A DNA stretch of 64,000 nucleotides from Bauldia litoralis (GTDB taxonomy: Bacteria > Pseudomonadota > Alphaproteobacteria > Rhizobiales > Kaistiaceae): positions 21,020 to 85,019 of the forward strand of contig CAMCWB010000009.1 in NCBI GenBank assembly GCA_945882315.1, written 5' to 3'. Below the pieces are notes generated by a model, which was not told the DNA's origin, searched no databases, and saw only the letters and a list, made by a program, of their open reading frames with translations. The translations under genes and the position numbers were made by a program. Each line of letters opens with the position of its first letter. The first letter of the stretch is position 1. Below, piece after piece: positions 35,311-44,715 of the stretch.

Positions 35311-35824
35311 TGCTCGCTCCTCCCTGGCCGGTCGCCGCGGCAAGCGTCTTCACCATCGTCGTGTTGCTCAGCCATTCGCCGGCGCGCAACACCGAGTTGC
35401 GGCGATCCGGCTGATAGCCGCGCCCGGCGAAGAAATCCCGCGCCGTGTCGCTGGCATCGACCGTCAGCTTCTTGCCGCCGCGCGCGCCGGCAAGCTTCTC
35501 CAGCGCGTCGATCAGCATGGTCGCGACGCCCTGCCGCGCCGCTTCCGGGTGAACGTAAAGCATCTCGATATGGTCGCCTCCCTTGAGCGACGCGAAGGCG
35601 ACCGGCTCCTCGGCCAGCGTGGCGACAAGCGTCAGCTGCGCCGCAAGCCTTGCGGCGAAAGCCGGAACATCCTCGGCTGACGACATCCACGCCTTCTGCT
35701 GCTCGGCGCTGTAGTCGTCCTCGGTCAGCCCTTCGATGCTCGCACGAAAGATGTCCGCGAGCTGCGGCGCATCCGCCGGCAGCATCGGCCGCATCCGGTA
35801 AGGAGGACGCGCCTGCGCCATCAC
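35300..35824 (-). CDS. GNAT-family N-acetyltransferase
   Basis: The 174-residue protein has the GNAT core. Strand beta4 and the acetyl-CoA loop appear as [21 protein letters not shown] (R-x-x-G-x-A around 95-105), with [19 protein letters not shown] at the end of the fold. It starts [18 protein letters not shown], giving R-M-R-P near the usual first strand. The start overlaps the cysS stop by four bases and its stop overlaps the VOC start, so translation is probably coupled to cysS. The acetyl acceptor is unknown. Confidence 0.85.
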   Translation of the reverse strand: MMAQARPPYRMRPMLPADAPQLADIFRASIEGLTEDDYSAEQQKAWMSSAEDVPAFAARLAAQLTLVATLAEEPVAFASLKGGDHIEMLYVHPEAARQGVATMLIDALEKLAGARGGKKLTVDASDTARDFFAGRGYQPDRRNSVLRAGEWLSNTTMVKTLAAATGQGGASNDN

Positions 35825-37212
35825 CGCCGAACCTCCCAGGTCGTCACCAGTTCGCCGGTCTCAGGGTCCTTGGCATCCATCAGGATGATGCCGAGGGCTT
35901 CAATCTCGGCGCGGATACGGTCGGCCTCGGCGAAGTCCTTGGCCTTACGAGCCGCGACACGCGCGGCAACGAGCCCCGCGACATCGCCGGCGCTCTCGGA
36001 GACCGCCTTGGTACGCCCCTCCTGCCATGAACGGAACTTGGCGGCCGAAATACCGAGAAGATCGAGTGCACCGGAAAGCTCTGCCGCGGCCTTCCTGCCG
36101 GCAAGCGCATGCAGTTCGGCTATCGCCCGCGGCGTATTGAGGTCGTCTTCCAAGGCGAGCCTGATCTCATCCGGCACGAGCGGCTCAGCGGCTTCGGCGG
36201 CGATTTCCGTCCAGTGGCTCAGCGAGCGTTCGCTCTCCTCCAGCGCCTTCACCGTCCAGTCGATCGGCTGGCGGTAATGGGTCTTCAGCATGCTCAGCCG
36301 CACCACCTCGCCCGGCCAGTCCTTCAGGACCTGATTGATCGTCACGAAATTCCCCAGGCTCTTGGACATCTTCTCGCCCTCGACCTGCAGGAAGCCGTTA
36401 TGCAGCCAGTAATTCGCCAGCACGGCCGTGCCGTGGGCGCAGCGCGATTGCGCGATCTCGTTCTCATGATGCGGGAAGACGAGGTCGATGCCGCCGCCAT
36501 GGATGTCGAATGTCTCGCCGAGCAGCGCACCGGCCATCGCCGAGCATTCGATATGCCAGCCCGGACGCCCCGCGCCCCAGGGTGACGGCCAGGCCGGCTC
36601 GCCGGGCTTCGACGGCTTCCACAGGACGAAGTCCATCGGGTCGCGCTTGTAGGGCGCGACATCGACGCGGGCGCCGGCGACCATCTCGTCGAGCGTCCGG
36701 TTGGAGAGCTTGCCGTAGTCGCGCATCGACGGCACGTCGAAGAGCACATGGCCTTCGGCCGCATAGGCATTGCCGCGCTCGATCAACTGCCCGATCAGCC
36801 GCAGCATGTCGGTCGGCGCCTCGGCCCGGCTGATATATTCCGTGGCGCGCGGTTGGAAGGTGGGATCGAGGCAACCGAGTGCAGCGACATCCTCGCGGAA
36901 TTGCGTCTCGGTTTTCGTCGTGACTTCGCGGATCGCCTCGTTCAGCGGCAGATGCGGATATTCCTCCGCCGCCCGCGCGTTGATCTTGTCATCAACGTCC
37001 GTGATGTTGCGGACATAGGTGACGTGGCTCTCGCCATAGAGATGGCGGAGCAGGCGGAAGAGCACGTCGAAGACGATCAGCGGCCGCGCATTGCCGATAT
37101 GGGCAAAGTCGTAGACCGTCGGCCCGCAGACATACATGCGTATGTTCGAAGGATCGATCGCGACGAAATCGTCTTTCGTCCGCGTCAGCGTATTGTGAAG
37201 GCGCAAGCCCAT
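35821..37212 (-). CDS. cysS: Cysteinyl-tRNA synthetase
   Basis: This class I aminoacyl-tRNA synthetase of 463 residues charges tRNA-Cys. It has the zinc cysteine and HIGH region [16 protein letters not shown], the signature GWHIECSAM, the zinc His/Glu in [15 protein letters not shown] and the KMSKS loop KMSKSLGNF. The C-terminal anticodon-binding part ends with [20 protein letters not shown]. Length is normal. It heads a compact set in which the GNAT gene overlaps its end. It is an essential gene and should be intact. Confidence 0.96.
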   Translation of the reverse strand: MGLRLHNTLTRTKDDFVAIDPSNIRMYVCGPTVYDFAHIGNARPLIVFDVLFRLLRHLYGESHVTYVRNITDVDDKINARAAEEYPHLPLNEAIREVTTKTETQFREDVAALGCLDPTFQPRATEYISRAEAPTDMLRLIGQLIERGNAYAAEGHVLFDVPSMRDYGKLSNRTLDEMVAGARVDVAPYKRDPMDFVLWKPSKPGEPAWPSPWGAGRPGWHIECSAMAGALLGETFDIHGGGIDLVFPHHENEIAQSRCAHGTAVLANYWLHNGFLQVEGEKMSKSLGNFVTINQVLKDWPGEVVRLSMLKTHYRQPIDWTVKALEESERSLSHWTEIAAEAAEPLVPDEIRLALEDDLNTPRAIAELHALAGRKAAAELSGALDLLGISAAKFRSWQEGRTKAVSESAGDVAGLVAARVAARKAKDFAEADRIRAEIEALGIILMDAKDPETGELVTTWEVRR

Positions 37213-37364
37213 ACGAAACGTCCCTTGCCCGCCGGCCGGGGCGATCCTCGAATCTTTTGTCGGTGCAAAAAGAGGACGGCCTCAGCCAGCTTGAAAAGCT
37301 AGCCGGTAATAATCCCGAGGATGCAAATGGCGCGTGAACGCGTCGAAGCCGTCATGGCGCGGTC

Positions 37365-38120
37365 ATGGCCTATTTGTCCGCCCGCCGTCAAGCGTCTCGC
37401 TGGCTTCCGCCGCCGAAACCGGCGCCTCGCACAAGCCTTCCGGTATCGTATGCCCGCCCTATTTCAGAAGGGCGCGGCGGAGTTTGGAGGGGCGAAATCG
37501 GCAGAAAACCGGCATATCCCGGCCTATCCGGATGGATTTTCATCCTTCTGGCGATGCTGCTGGTCGCCTTCGCGACGGAGGGTGCGTCGGCGCGGCCGGT
37601 CGCCTTCGGTGACAGCAACACGGCCGGCGACGGTGTCGGCAAGAGCCACGCTTGGCCGGCCCTTGTCGAAAGGCTTCTCCGCGCCAAGGGCTACGACGTG
37701 ACGATACGCAATGCCGGCGCCTCCGGCGACACCACGGCCGAGGCGCTTGCCCGTTTCGATCGCGCCTTTCCCGAGGGCACCGATGCGGCGATCGTGTTCC
37801 TCGGCCGCAACGACATGCGCTTCGACACCCCGGTTGCCCGCACCAACGCCAATATCGAGACGATCGTTTCCCGCCTCCGCCAGCGCGGCATCGAGGTTCT
37901 GCTGATCGGCTTCGAGCCCTACGACTTCTCGAAGATCGCCAAAGCGCAAGGCGCCGCCTACTACCCGGATTTCTTCGCCAGCGTGGCGCGGGACGGAAAA
38001 AAGCTGCGCCGCTATATCCTGCCGCTCGACCTCTTCCACCACCTGAATCCATCCGGCCATAAGGTCGTCGCCGAGCATCTTCTGCCGGCGGTCGAAGGGC
38101 TCGCCGAACAGCGCCGCTGA
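37365..38120 (+). CDS. Exported SGNH/GDSL-type hydrolase (esterase-like)
   Basis: The catalytic domain shows the block I Ser in AFGDSNTAGDG, block III Asn in GRNDMRF and block V Asp/His in DLFHHLNPSGH, the layout of TesA/arylesterase-like SGNH hydrolases. A hydrophobic stretch ending FATEGASA before the first block acts as a signal peptide. Start choice is uncertain: ATG 37365 adds 45 Arg/Pro-rich residues. ATG 37554 cuts the signal peptide short. An ATC at 37497 would give an ideal signal and is preceded by GGAGGGG with correct spacing. The substrate is unknown. Confidence 0.75.
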   Translation: MAYLSARRQASRWLPPPKPAPRTSLPVSYARPISEGRGGVWRGEIGRKPAYPGLSGWIFILLAMLLVAFATEGASARPVAFGDSNTAGDGVGKSHAWPALVERLLRAKGYDVTIRNAGASGDTTAEALARFDRAFPEGTDAAIVFLGRNDMRFDTPVARTNANIETIVSRLRQRGIEVLLIGFEPYDFSKIAKAQGAAYYPDFFASVARDGKKLRRYILPLDLFHHLNPSGHKVVAEHLLPAVEGLAEQRR

Positions 38121-38223
38121 CTGAAATTTTATGGCTAACAATTCCCTAATCATTTCATTCAGCTACGGTTCAGCCGACGACTCGTAAAACGCTCCTCAGA
38201 TGCGTTCTTATGGAGTTGAGGCC

Positions 38224-38298
38224 GTGGCCAACCGTTTTTATGCTTTCACCTTTCTCGCCCTTTTCGTCGGCATTGCGCTAACGGAATTCGTGGCTTGA
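38224..38298 (+). CDS. Possible 24-residue membrane peptide
   Basis: GTG 38224 opens a 24-codon frame encoding a very hydrophobic peptide (MANRFYAFTFLALFVGIALT plus EFVA) that would span the membrane once. It lies in the 254-bp gap before the lytic transglycosylase. The upstream sequence TTGAGG is a weak ribosome-binding site. It is too short for reliable calling, and composition is the only support. Confidence 0.3.
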   Translation: MANRFYAFTFLALFVGIALTEFVA

Positions 38299-38374
38299 GA
38301 AACAGCGCCCCTGCCCTTGGAGCTTCGTCGTCATCCCGCTATGTCACGACGAACGCTCCACGGTCGGAACCGGC

Positions 38375-39613
38375 ATGACGGCAATCATCCAACTCGCAAT
38401 CGCCCTCGCAGTCGCTCTTCTCGCCGGCAGCGCCGAAGCAGCTGTCGACAAGCGCGGCCTCGAACGCGCCTTCGGCCAATGGATCGAGAACGACATCCGG
38501 CCGGAGGCGAAAGCCGCCGGCGTTTCAAAGAAGACCTTCGATGCCGCCTTCAAGGGCGTCACGCTCGACTGGGAGATGCCGGAGCTTCATCCGCCCGGCG
38601 CTCCCGCCGACAAGCCGCGCCCCGAACATCAGTCGGAGTTCGGCAGCCCCGGCAATTATTTCAATGAGAAGCGGCTCGACGGGCTGGTCGCGCAGGGCCG
38701 CGCCCGCATCGCCAAATGGAAAGACACGCTCGACGGTATCGAGGCGCGCTATGGCGTGCCGGCCGGCATCGTCGTCGGCATCTGGGCGCGCGAGTCGAGC
38801 TTCGGCGAAGCATCGATCCCGCATGCCGCGATCCGCACGCTCGCCACCCATGCCTTCATCGGCCGCCGGCCGGAGCTGTTCCGCAAGGAACTGATCGCCG
38901 CCCTGCAGATCCTGCAGAATGGCGACACCAGCGCCGCCAGGATGAAAAGCTCCTGGGCCGGCGCACTCGGCCAGCCGCAATTCCTGCCCTCGCATTTCCT
39001 GAAATATGCCGTCGATTTCGACGGCGACGGCAAGCGCGACATCTGGAACTCGGTGCCGGACACACTTGCCTCGATCGCCCATTACCTTCGCGAGGCCGGC
39101 TGGAACCCCGAGCGCGGCTGGGGCCTGGAAGCCAAGGTCCCGGCCGATGTCGCCTGCACGCTCGAAGGCCCCGAGCAGGGCAAGCCGATGGAGGAATGGG
39201 CCCGCCTCGGCGTCACGCAGATCGACGGCAAGCCCCTGCCCGCCAGGAACCAGCGCAAGAGCTTTCTCCTGATGCCGGCCGGCCGCTTCGGTCCGGCCTT
39301 CATGGTCAGCGAGAACTTCTACATCCTGAAGACCTACAATTTCTCGGATCTCTACGCGCTCTATATCGGCCACCTCGCCGACCGCTTCGCCGACAACCGG
39401 AGCTTCGCCGCGACATGGGGCAAGGTCGGCGGCTTCACCCGCGCCGATGTCAGCCGCATGCAGCGAGGCTTCGAGGCGGAGGGCCACGATGTCGGCGGCT
39501 CCGACGGCCTGGTCGGCTTCAAGACCCGCATCGCCGTCGGCAAATGGCAGCGGAAGGCCGGCGCCAAGGTCACCTGCTTTCCCGATGCCGAGATGGGCCA
39601 CGGCGTCCGCTAG
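38375..39613 (+). CDS. Lytic murein transglycosylase (SltB/MltB type)
   Basis: The 412-residue exported enzyme has a signal peptide (MTAIIQLAIALAVALLAGSAEA). The catalytic domain has its Glu in GIWARESSFGEASIP, followed by QPQFLPSHFLKYAVDFDGDG, typical of the MltB/Slt family-3 type. These enzymes cut glycan strands of peptidoglycan and leave 1,6-anhydromuramyl ends. The C-terminal 60 residues (FTRADVSRMQRGFEAEGHDV) form a PG_binding_1 module. It precedes the zinc import operon but is separated from it by a Zur box, so it is probably not cotranscribed. Confidence 0.9.
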   Translation: MTAIIQLAIALAVALLAGSAEAAVDKRGLERAFGQWIENDIRPEAKAAGVSKKTFDAAFKGVTLDWEMPELHPPGAPADKPRPEHQSEFGSPGNYFNEKRLDGLVAQGRARIAKWKDTLDGIEARYGVPAGIVVGIWARESSFGEASIPHAAIRTLATHAFIGRRPELFRKELIAALQILQNGDTSAARMKSSWAGALGQPQFLPSHFLKYAVDFDGDGKRDIWNSVPDTLASIAHYLREAGWNPERGWGLEAKVPADVACTLEGPEQGKPMEEWARLGVTQIDGKPLPARNQRKSFLLMPAGRFGPAFMVSENFYILKTYNFSDLYALYIGHLADRFADNRSFAATWGKVGGFTRADVSRMQRGFEAEGHDVGGSDGLVGFKTRIAVGKWQRKAGAKVTCFPDAEMGHGVR

Positions 39614-39660
39614 CGGCACGGAACAATCCTGCCGGATATGACGCGAACGGCTTGCCCCAC

Positions 39661-39683
39661 GAAATGTTATGTTATAACGTTTC
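39661..39683. promoter_or_regulatory. Zur box in front of znuA
   Basis: GAAATGTTATGTTATAACG(TTTC) is a near-perfect 23-bp palindrome that fits the alphaproteobacterial Zur operator built around TGTTATAACAT. It lies 26 bp before the znuA ATG, so it probably overlaps the promoter and represses znuACB when zinc is plentiful. The regulator itself is not in the window. Confidence 0.85.
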
Positions 39684-39708
39684 GCTTGCACATAGACAGG
39701 AGCCGCGA

Positions 39709-40602
39709 ATGAAACGCTCGATCCTTGCCGCCGCTGTAGCCGCTTTCGCTTTCGCTTTCGCTTTCGCTTTCGCGTCCGGACCGGCCTTCGCCGAAACACC
39801 GATCAGGATCCTCGCCGCGCAGAATTTCTACGCCGAGGTAGCGACCGCGATCGGCGGCGACCGGGTGAGCGTCGAGACCATCGCCATGCCGGCCGGCGCC
39901 GACCCGCATGATTTCGAGCCGAGCCCGTCCGTCGCCCGCGCCGTCTCGGATGCCACGATCGTCCTCTTCAACGGCGCCGACTATGATCACTGGATGGAGA
40001 ATCTCCTGGAATCGACAGAGCGGCCGGACCGGACGGTCATCGAAGCCGCCAGCCTGATCGGCGCCAGGGAAGGCGACAATCCGCATGTCTGGTACGATCC
40101 GCGCACCCTTCCGGCCGTCGCCGACGCGGTCGCATCGACGCTTGCCAAGCTCGACCCGGCGGATGCCGCCGCTTTCGAAACGCGGAAGGTAGCTTTCCTA
40201 GCGATGCTTGGCCCCATCCAGCAGAAGGTGGCATCGATCCGCCAGCGCTTCGCCGGCGCGCCGATCGCCGCTACCGAACCGGTCTTCGGCTATATGGCCG
40301 ATGCGCTCGGGCTGACCACCGGCAACGCCGATTTCCAGGCCGCGATCATGAACGAGACTGAGCCTTCGACGAAGGATGTCGCGGCGCTTGAAAGCAACCT
40401 TCGCGACCACAACGTCAAGGCGCTGATCTACAACACCCAGGTTACCGACGCGATGACCGAACAGTTGCTGACGGTAGCCAAAGAGGCCGATATTCCCGTG
40501 GTCGGCGTCACCGAGACTAGGCCGGACGGCAAGACCTATCCGGAATGGATGCTCGACCAGCTCGATGCCCTCGACAAGGCCCTGGCCGGGCAGTCCTCTT
40601 GA
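39709..40602 (+). CDS. znuA: Zinc ABC importer periplasmic binding protein
   Basis: The 297-residue cluster A-I binding protein has a signal peptide that contains an (Ala-Phe)5 run. The metal-binding pattern has His in PAGADPHDFEPSP, His in NPHVWYDPR and Glu/Asp further on (EPVFGYMADALG). A His-rich loop, common in some ZnuA proteins, is absent. It has a CAGGAG ribosome-binding site and a Zur box in the promoter, and znuC and znuB follow. Zinc rather than manganese is favoured by the Zur operator. Confidence 0.9.
   Translation: MKRSILAAAVAAFAFAFAFAFASGPAFAETPIRILAAQNFYAEVATAIGGDRVSVETIAMPAGADPHDFEPSPSVARAVSDATIVLFNGADYDHWMENLLESTERPDRTVIEAASLIGAREGDNPHVWYDPRTLPAVADAVASTLAKLDPADAAAFETRKVAFLAMLGPIQQKVASIRQRFAGAPIAATEPVFGYMADALGLTTGNADFQAAIMNETEPSTKDVAALESNLRDHNVKALIYNTQVTDAMTEQLLTVAKEADIPVVGVTETRPDGKTYPEWMLDQLDALDKALAGQSS
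39741..39770 (+). repeat. Five tandem CGCTTT hexamers in the znuA signal peptide
   Basis: Five perfect copies of a 6-bp unit encode the alternating Ala-Phe run in the hydrophobic core of the ZnuA signal peptide. Gain or loss of a unit would keep the reading frame but change the core length by two residues. Confidence 0.8.
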
Positions 40603-41396
40603 ACGCAATCGCATTCGACAAGGCATCGCTCTCGGTCGGCGGCAGAAGCGTCCTTCGCGACGTGACTCTGGCCGTCGCCGAGGGCGAGTTCATCGGCGTG
40701 CTCGGCGCGAACGGCGCCGGCAAGACGACGCTGATGCGCGCCGTGCTGGGCCTGCTGCCTTTGTCCGCCGGCACGATCCGGATTTTCGGACTGCCGGCGA
40801 CGCGCGGCAATGCGGCGATCGGCTACCTGCCGCAGGCGAAAACGGCGGCTGCTTCGCTGCGGCTTCGCGGGCGTGACGTGCTGGCGGCCTCGATCGACGG
40901 CCACCGCTGGGGCATCCCTTCCCTTACCGGCGGCAAGAAAGCCGAGATCGACCGCTGCCTCGCCCTTGTCGGTGCGGGTGCCCTTGCCGCACGCCCGATG
41001 AACGAGCTTTCCGGCGGCGAACGGCAGCGCCTCCTGATCGCCGAGGCGCTGATCGGCGCGCCGAAAATCCTGCTTCTCGACGAACCGCTCGCCAATCTCG
41101 ACCCGCACCAGCAGCAGGTCGTGGTCGACCTCGTCCGCGAGCTGTCACGCAGCCTGAAGCTCACCGTCCTCTTCAGCGCCCACGAGCTCAACCAGGTGAT
41201 CGGCGCCGTCGACCGTATCCTTTATCTCGGCCAGGGCGAGGCCGCGATCGGTCCGGTGGATTCGGTCATCCAGCCTTCGGTCCTCTCCCGCCTCTACGGC
41301 GCCCCGATCGACGTCGTCCGGGCCAACGGGCATATCTTCGTCATGTCCGGCGGGGCCGTCGTCGAACGCGACCAGCATCACGATCATGCTCACTGA
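40599..41396 (+). CDS. znuC: Zinc ABC importer ATP-binding subunit
   Basis: The 265-residue ATPase has Walker A GANGAGKTT, signature LSGGERQRLLIAEAL, Walker B ILLLDEPLANLD and the switch His in FSAHELNQV. A His-rich end (DQHHDHAH) fits zinc transport. No ATG is available near the domain start. TTG 40599 shares bases with the znuA stop (TTGA), giving MNAIAFDKASLSVGG with proper spacing from the family core. It overlaps znuB by 11 bp. It energises import by the ZnuB channel. Confidence 0.92.
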   Translation: MNAIAFDKASLSVGGRSVLRDVTLAVAEGEFIGVLGANGAGKTTLMRAVLGLLPLSAGTIRIFGLPATRGNAAIGYLPQAKTAAASLRLRGRDVLAASIDGHRWGIPSLTGGKKAEIDRCLALVGAGALAARPMNELSGGERQRLLIAEALIGAPKILLLDEPLANLDPHQQQVVVDLVRELSRSLKLTVLFSAHELNQVIGAVDRILYLGQGEAAIGPVDSVIQPSVLSRLYGAPIDVVRANGHIFVMSGGAVVERDQHHDHAH

Positions 41397-42183
41397 CATC
41401 TTCGCCTACGACTTCATGCAGCGGGCTTTCGCGGCAAGCGGCATGGTCGCGATCGTCGCCGGCGCCGTCGGCTATTTTCTCGTGCTGCGCGGCCAGACCT
41501 TTGCCGGTCATGCGCTGTCCCATATCGGTTTTGCCGGCGCCACCGGGGCAGCCCTCCTCGGCCTGTCTCCGCTCGGCGGCATGCTCGTCTTCATCGTGCT
41601 TGCCGGCATCGGCATGGGGGCTCTCGGCGAGCGCCTCAGCGGCCGCGATGTCGGGATCGGCATCGTGCTGGCGCTGGCGCTGGGCTTCGGCCTCCTTTTC
41701 ATGAAGCTCTACCCCTCGAACGCCGCGCAGGTCACCAGCCTGCTCTTCGGCAATGTGCTTGCCGTCTCGAAATCGGTACTGGTCTCCCTCGCCGGTCTCG
41801 CCGCGCTAACCCTTGCCGGCCTCGCCGCGATCGGCCGGCCGCTTCTCTTCGCCAGTCTTCAGCCCGAACTCGCCGAGGCCCGCGGCGTGCGCGTGCGACT
41901 CGTCGGCATTCTGTTCCTGGCGATCGTCGCGGTCGCGGTTGCCCAGTCGGTTCAGATCGTCGGCGTCCTCCTGGTCTTCGCCCTGATGGTTGGCCCGCCG
42001 GCGACCGCCATGCTGCTGACGACACGGATCGGCGTCGGCATCGGGCTTTCCGCGCTCATCGCGCTGGCCGAGGCGTGGGGCGGCATCTTCATCGCCTTCC
42101 ACACCGACTGGCCGACGAGCTTCTGCATCACGGCGCTTGCCGCCGCGGCTTACCTGGCGGTCCTGGCCTTGCGAAAAGGGTGA
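41386..42183 (+). CDS. znuB: Zinc ABC importer permease subunit
   Basis: This ABC-3 family membrane protein of 265 residues has about eight hydrophobic segments, starting MLTDIFAYDFMQRAF and containing GHALSHIGFAGATGAALLG and RPLLFASLQPELAEARGV, both conserved in ZnuB/MntB proteins. It overlaps the end of znuC and ends the operon. The family partners cluster A-I binding proteins such as ZnuA. Confidence 0.92.
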   Translation: MLTDIFAYDFMQRAFAASGMVAIVAGAVGYFLVLRGQTFAGHALSHIGFAGATGAALLGLSPLGGMLVFIVLAGIGMGALGERLSGRDVGIGIVLALALGFGLLFMKLYPSNAAQVTSLLFGNVLAVSKSVLVSLAGLAALTLAGLAAIGRPLLFASLQPELAEARGVRVRLVGILFLAIVAVAVAQSVQIVGVLLVFALMVGPPATAMLLTTRIGVGIGLSALIALAEAWGGIFIAFHTDWPTSFCITALAAAAYLAVLALRKG

Positions 42184-42279
42184 GCAGGAGCCGCCCCTCG
42201 ACGAGCGAAAGTCGGGGGACAAGGTCTGCGCCTTTCGCTATAGGCAGGAGCGAGAAGGCACGGAATTCCGGGGCGTAGG

Positions 42280-43458
42280 GTGGCGTTGGGGGGAGATCCG
42301 CCGAGATTTCTGGTTGTCGGCGCCGGGCTGTCGGGCGCCGTTCTGGCGCGGCAACTCGCCGAAAGTGGCTGTCCTTGCGACGTCTACGAGGACCATCCCT
42401 ACGCCGGCGGCCATTGCTACACCAAGCGCGATGCCGAGACCGGCATCATGGTCCATCGGCACGGCCCGCACACGCTCCATACGGACGACGAGGCGATCTG
42501 GGCCTTCGTCGAGCGTTTCGCGACCATCTGGCCCTACAAGCATCTGAAGCGCGCCCATACGGGCGGCGAATTCTTCGTCTCGCCGATCAACCTCCAGACC
42601 ATCAACCAGTTTTACCGCACGGCCCTCGGTCCCGACGAAGCCAGGGCCCTCGTCGCCCGCGAGGCCGCACCCTACGCCGCCGCGCTGACCGGCCCGCCGG
42701 CCAATTTCGAGGAAGCCGGGCTCGCTTTGATCGGCCGTCGCCTCTACGACGCCTTCTATCGCGGCTACACGATCAAGCAGTGGGGCATCGAACCCAGGAA
42801 CCTGCCGGCGAGCGTCTTCGGCCGAGTCCCCATCCGCTTCGACTACAACGACAATTACTTCAAGCACAACCGGCAGGGCCAGCCGGTCGGCGGCTACTCG
42901 CAACTTGTCGAGCGCATTCTCGACCATGAGAATATCCGGCTGCATCTCGGCCGGGCCTTCTCGCCTCGCGACGATGGCGCCGGACACGCCCATGTCTTCT
43001 TTTCCGGCCCGCTCGACAGCTACTTCGACTGGCGTCACGGCCGCCTGCCCTATCGCACTTTGCGCTTCGAGGATGAGCGTTCCGTCGGCGTGCGCCAGGG
43101 CTGCGCGGTGATCAATTACTGCGACGAGACCACGTCCTTCACCCGCGTCACCGAGCACAAATTCTTCTCGCCCTGGGAGAAACCCGAGGCGACGCTTGTC
43201 AGCTATGAATATTCAAGCGACTGGGGACCCGACGACGCGCCCTATTATCCGCTGCGCCTCACCAAGGACCGCAGCCTGCTCGACGCCTACGTCGCGACCG
43301 CGCGTGCGACCGAAGGCGTGTCCTTCATCGGCCGGCTCGGCACCTATCGCTATATCGACATGGACGTCGCCATCACCGAAGCCTTGGCCGCGGCTTCTAC
43401 AGTGCTCGATTGCGTGCGCGGCGGCCGCCCGATCCCGACCTTCTTCATCGAGCCTTAG
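42280..43458 (+). CDS. glf: UDP-galactopyranose mutase
   Basis: The 392-residue flavoenzyme has the N-terminal Rossmann loop VVGAGLSGAVLA and the family marks GPHTLHT, FYRGYTIKQWG and IRFDYNDNYF, plus the late R-L-T-K-D segment. It converts UDP-galactopyranose to UDP-galactofuranose, a precursor for galactofuranose-containing surface polysaccharide. GTG 42280 is the likely start; a TTG two codons later is an alternative. It is monogenic here, with no glycosyltransferase neighbours. Confidence 0.93.
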   Translation: MALGGDPPRFLVVGAGLSGAVLARQLAESGCPCDVYEDHPYAGGHCYTKRDAETGIMVHRHGPHTLHTDDEAIWAFVERFATIWPYKHLKRAHTGGEFFVSPINLQTINQFYRTALGPDEARALVAREAAPYAAALTGPPANFEEAGLALIGRRLYDAFYRGYTIKQWGIEPRNLPASVFGRVPIRFDYNDNYFKHNRQGQPVGGYSQLVERILDHENIRLHLGRAFSPRDDGAGHAHVFFSGPLDSYFDWRHGRLPYRTLRFEDERSVGVRQGCAVINYCDETTSFTRVTEHKFFSPWEKPEATLVSYEYSSDWGPDDAPYYPLRLTKDRSLLDAYVATARATEGVSFIGRLGTYRYIDMDVAITEALAAASTVLDCVRGGRPIPTFFIEP

Positions 43459-43620
43459 CCAGAGTTGCCGTCATGAACCGCCAGCCCTACGTCGCCGTTT
43501 GACCGGCAAATGACGACTCCCCATACTCGCAGCTAGGGGAATGAGCGCTGACGGTTAGCCGTTGGCCGCATGGGGGTCCGAAGCGTAGCGCGGCGTTGCC
43601 GCCGAAGGTCGGGACCTGCG

Positions 43621-44715
43621 ATGGGTCGTCTGCGAGTTGTCTTGATTTCTGTCGGGCTGGCGGCCGGCCTGACGGGCGTCGCCGGCGCCGCGTTGGCGCA
43701 GTCCGACATCTGCGCGCGCCTCGAGGCGCAGTTGACGGCGCTCGACAGCAATCCCGGCAGCGGCGGCGAGGCCGAAAAGCACCGTGAGGCCGACCGCGCC
43801 GTCCGCCGGCAGCGCCGGGAACTCGACCAGGCCAGCGACGACGCAAGGCGGGCCGGCTGCCTCGGCGGCCTGTTCGGCCAGTTCCGACGCGGCGGCAATT
43901 GCGGACGCATCGTTGCCAACGTCAACCGCATGGAAGCCAATCTCGAGCGGCTGACGCGTGCCCGCGACCGCTACTCGGCCGATCCCTTCGACGATGGCAG
44001 CGAACGGACCGAGTTGGTCCGCACCCTGGCGCAGTATGGTTGCGGTGAGCAGTACGAGGCCGCCGATAAGGGCTCGCGCCGACGCACCGGCCTGTTCGCC
44101 ACCTTGTTCGGCGGCGGCCTGTTCCGTGAACGCGGCTGGGGCGATTCCTACGGGAGCGATTTCGGCACGTTCCGGACGCTCTGCGTGCGGACCTGCGACG
44201 GCTATTATTTTCCGATCAATTTCTCGACCACGCGCGCGCGTTTCGCCGCCGACGAGGAAATCTGCAAGGCGCAATGTCCGGGAACCGAGGTCGCCCTCTA
44301 CATCCACCACAGTCCCGGCGAGGAGAGCGATGCGATGGTGTCGCTTGGCGGCGAGCCTTACACCGCCCTGCCCGCCGCCTTCCGCTACCGCCGCGAATAT
44401 GACAAGGCCTGCACCTGCGGGAAGATGGTTCGTCGTCCCTCGGCACCGGCACCGGCCGGCTTCGAGCTCGAGGCGGTTTCTGGCGGCCGGGACCCATGGG
44501 GCTTTGCCCGGACACCCGAGCAGTCAGACCCGCTGGGCGGGAACCCGCCTGTCCCGGTCGCTCGGCCAAGCCCCGAAGACCCGGAGACGCTGGCGAACCG
44601 CGCCGGTTCCTTCGTGCCGGAAGCCGGGCCACGTCCAGCCGCTGTCGCAGAACTCAAGCCGGTCGGGGAGCGCAGCGTCCGCGTCGTCGGGCCGAGTTAT
44701 TTCTACGCACAGTAG
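43621..44715 (+). CDS. DUF2865 secreted protein
   Basis: A signal peptide (RLRVVLISVGLAAGLTGVAGAALA) precedes a coiled, charged region (about 30-130) and a Cys-rich domain with CVRTCDGYYFPINFSTT, CKAQCPGTEVALYIHH and EYDKACTCG, the DUF2865 signature seen almost only in Hyphomicrobiales. A Pro-rich tail follows. ATG 43621 gives the signal directly; the frame is open back to 43570. The function of the family is unknown, but an envelope location is very likely. Confidence 0.85.
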   Translation: MGRLRVVLISVGLAAGLTGVAGAALAQSDICARLEAQLTALDSNPGSGGEAEKHREADRAVRRQRRELDQASDDARRAGCLGGLFGQFRRGGNCGRIVANVNRMEANLERLTRARDRYSADPFDDGSERTELVRTLAQYGCGEQYEAADKGSRRRTGLFATLFGGGLFRERGWGDSYGSDFGTFRTLCVRTCDGYYFPINFSTTRARFAADEEICKAQCPGTEVALYIHHSPGEESDAMVSLGGEPYTALPAAFRYRREYDKACTCGKMVRRPSAPAPAGFELEAVSGGRDPWGFARTPEQSDPLGGNPPVPVARPSPEDPETLANRAGSFVPEAGPRPAAVAELKPVGERSVRVVGPSYFYAQ

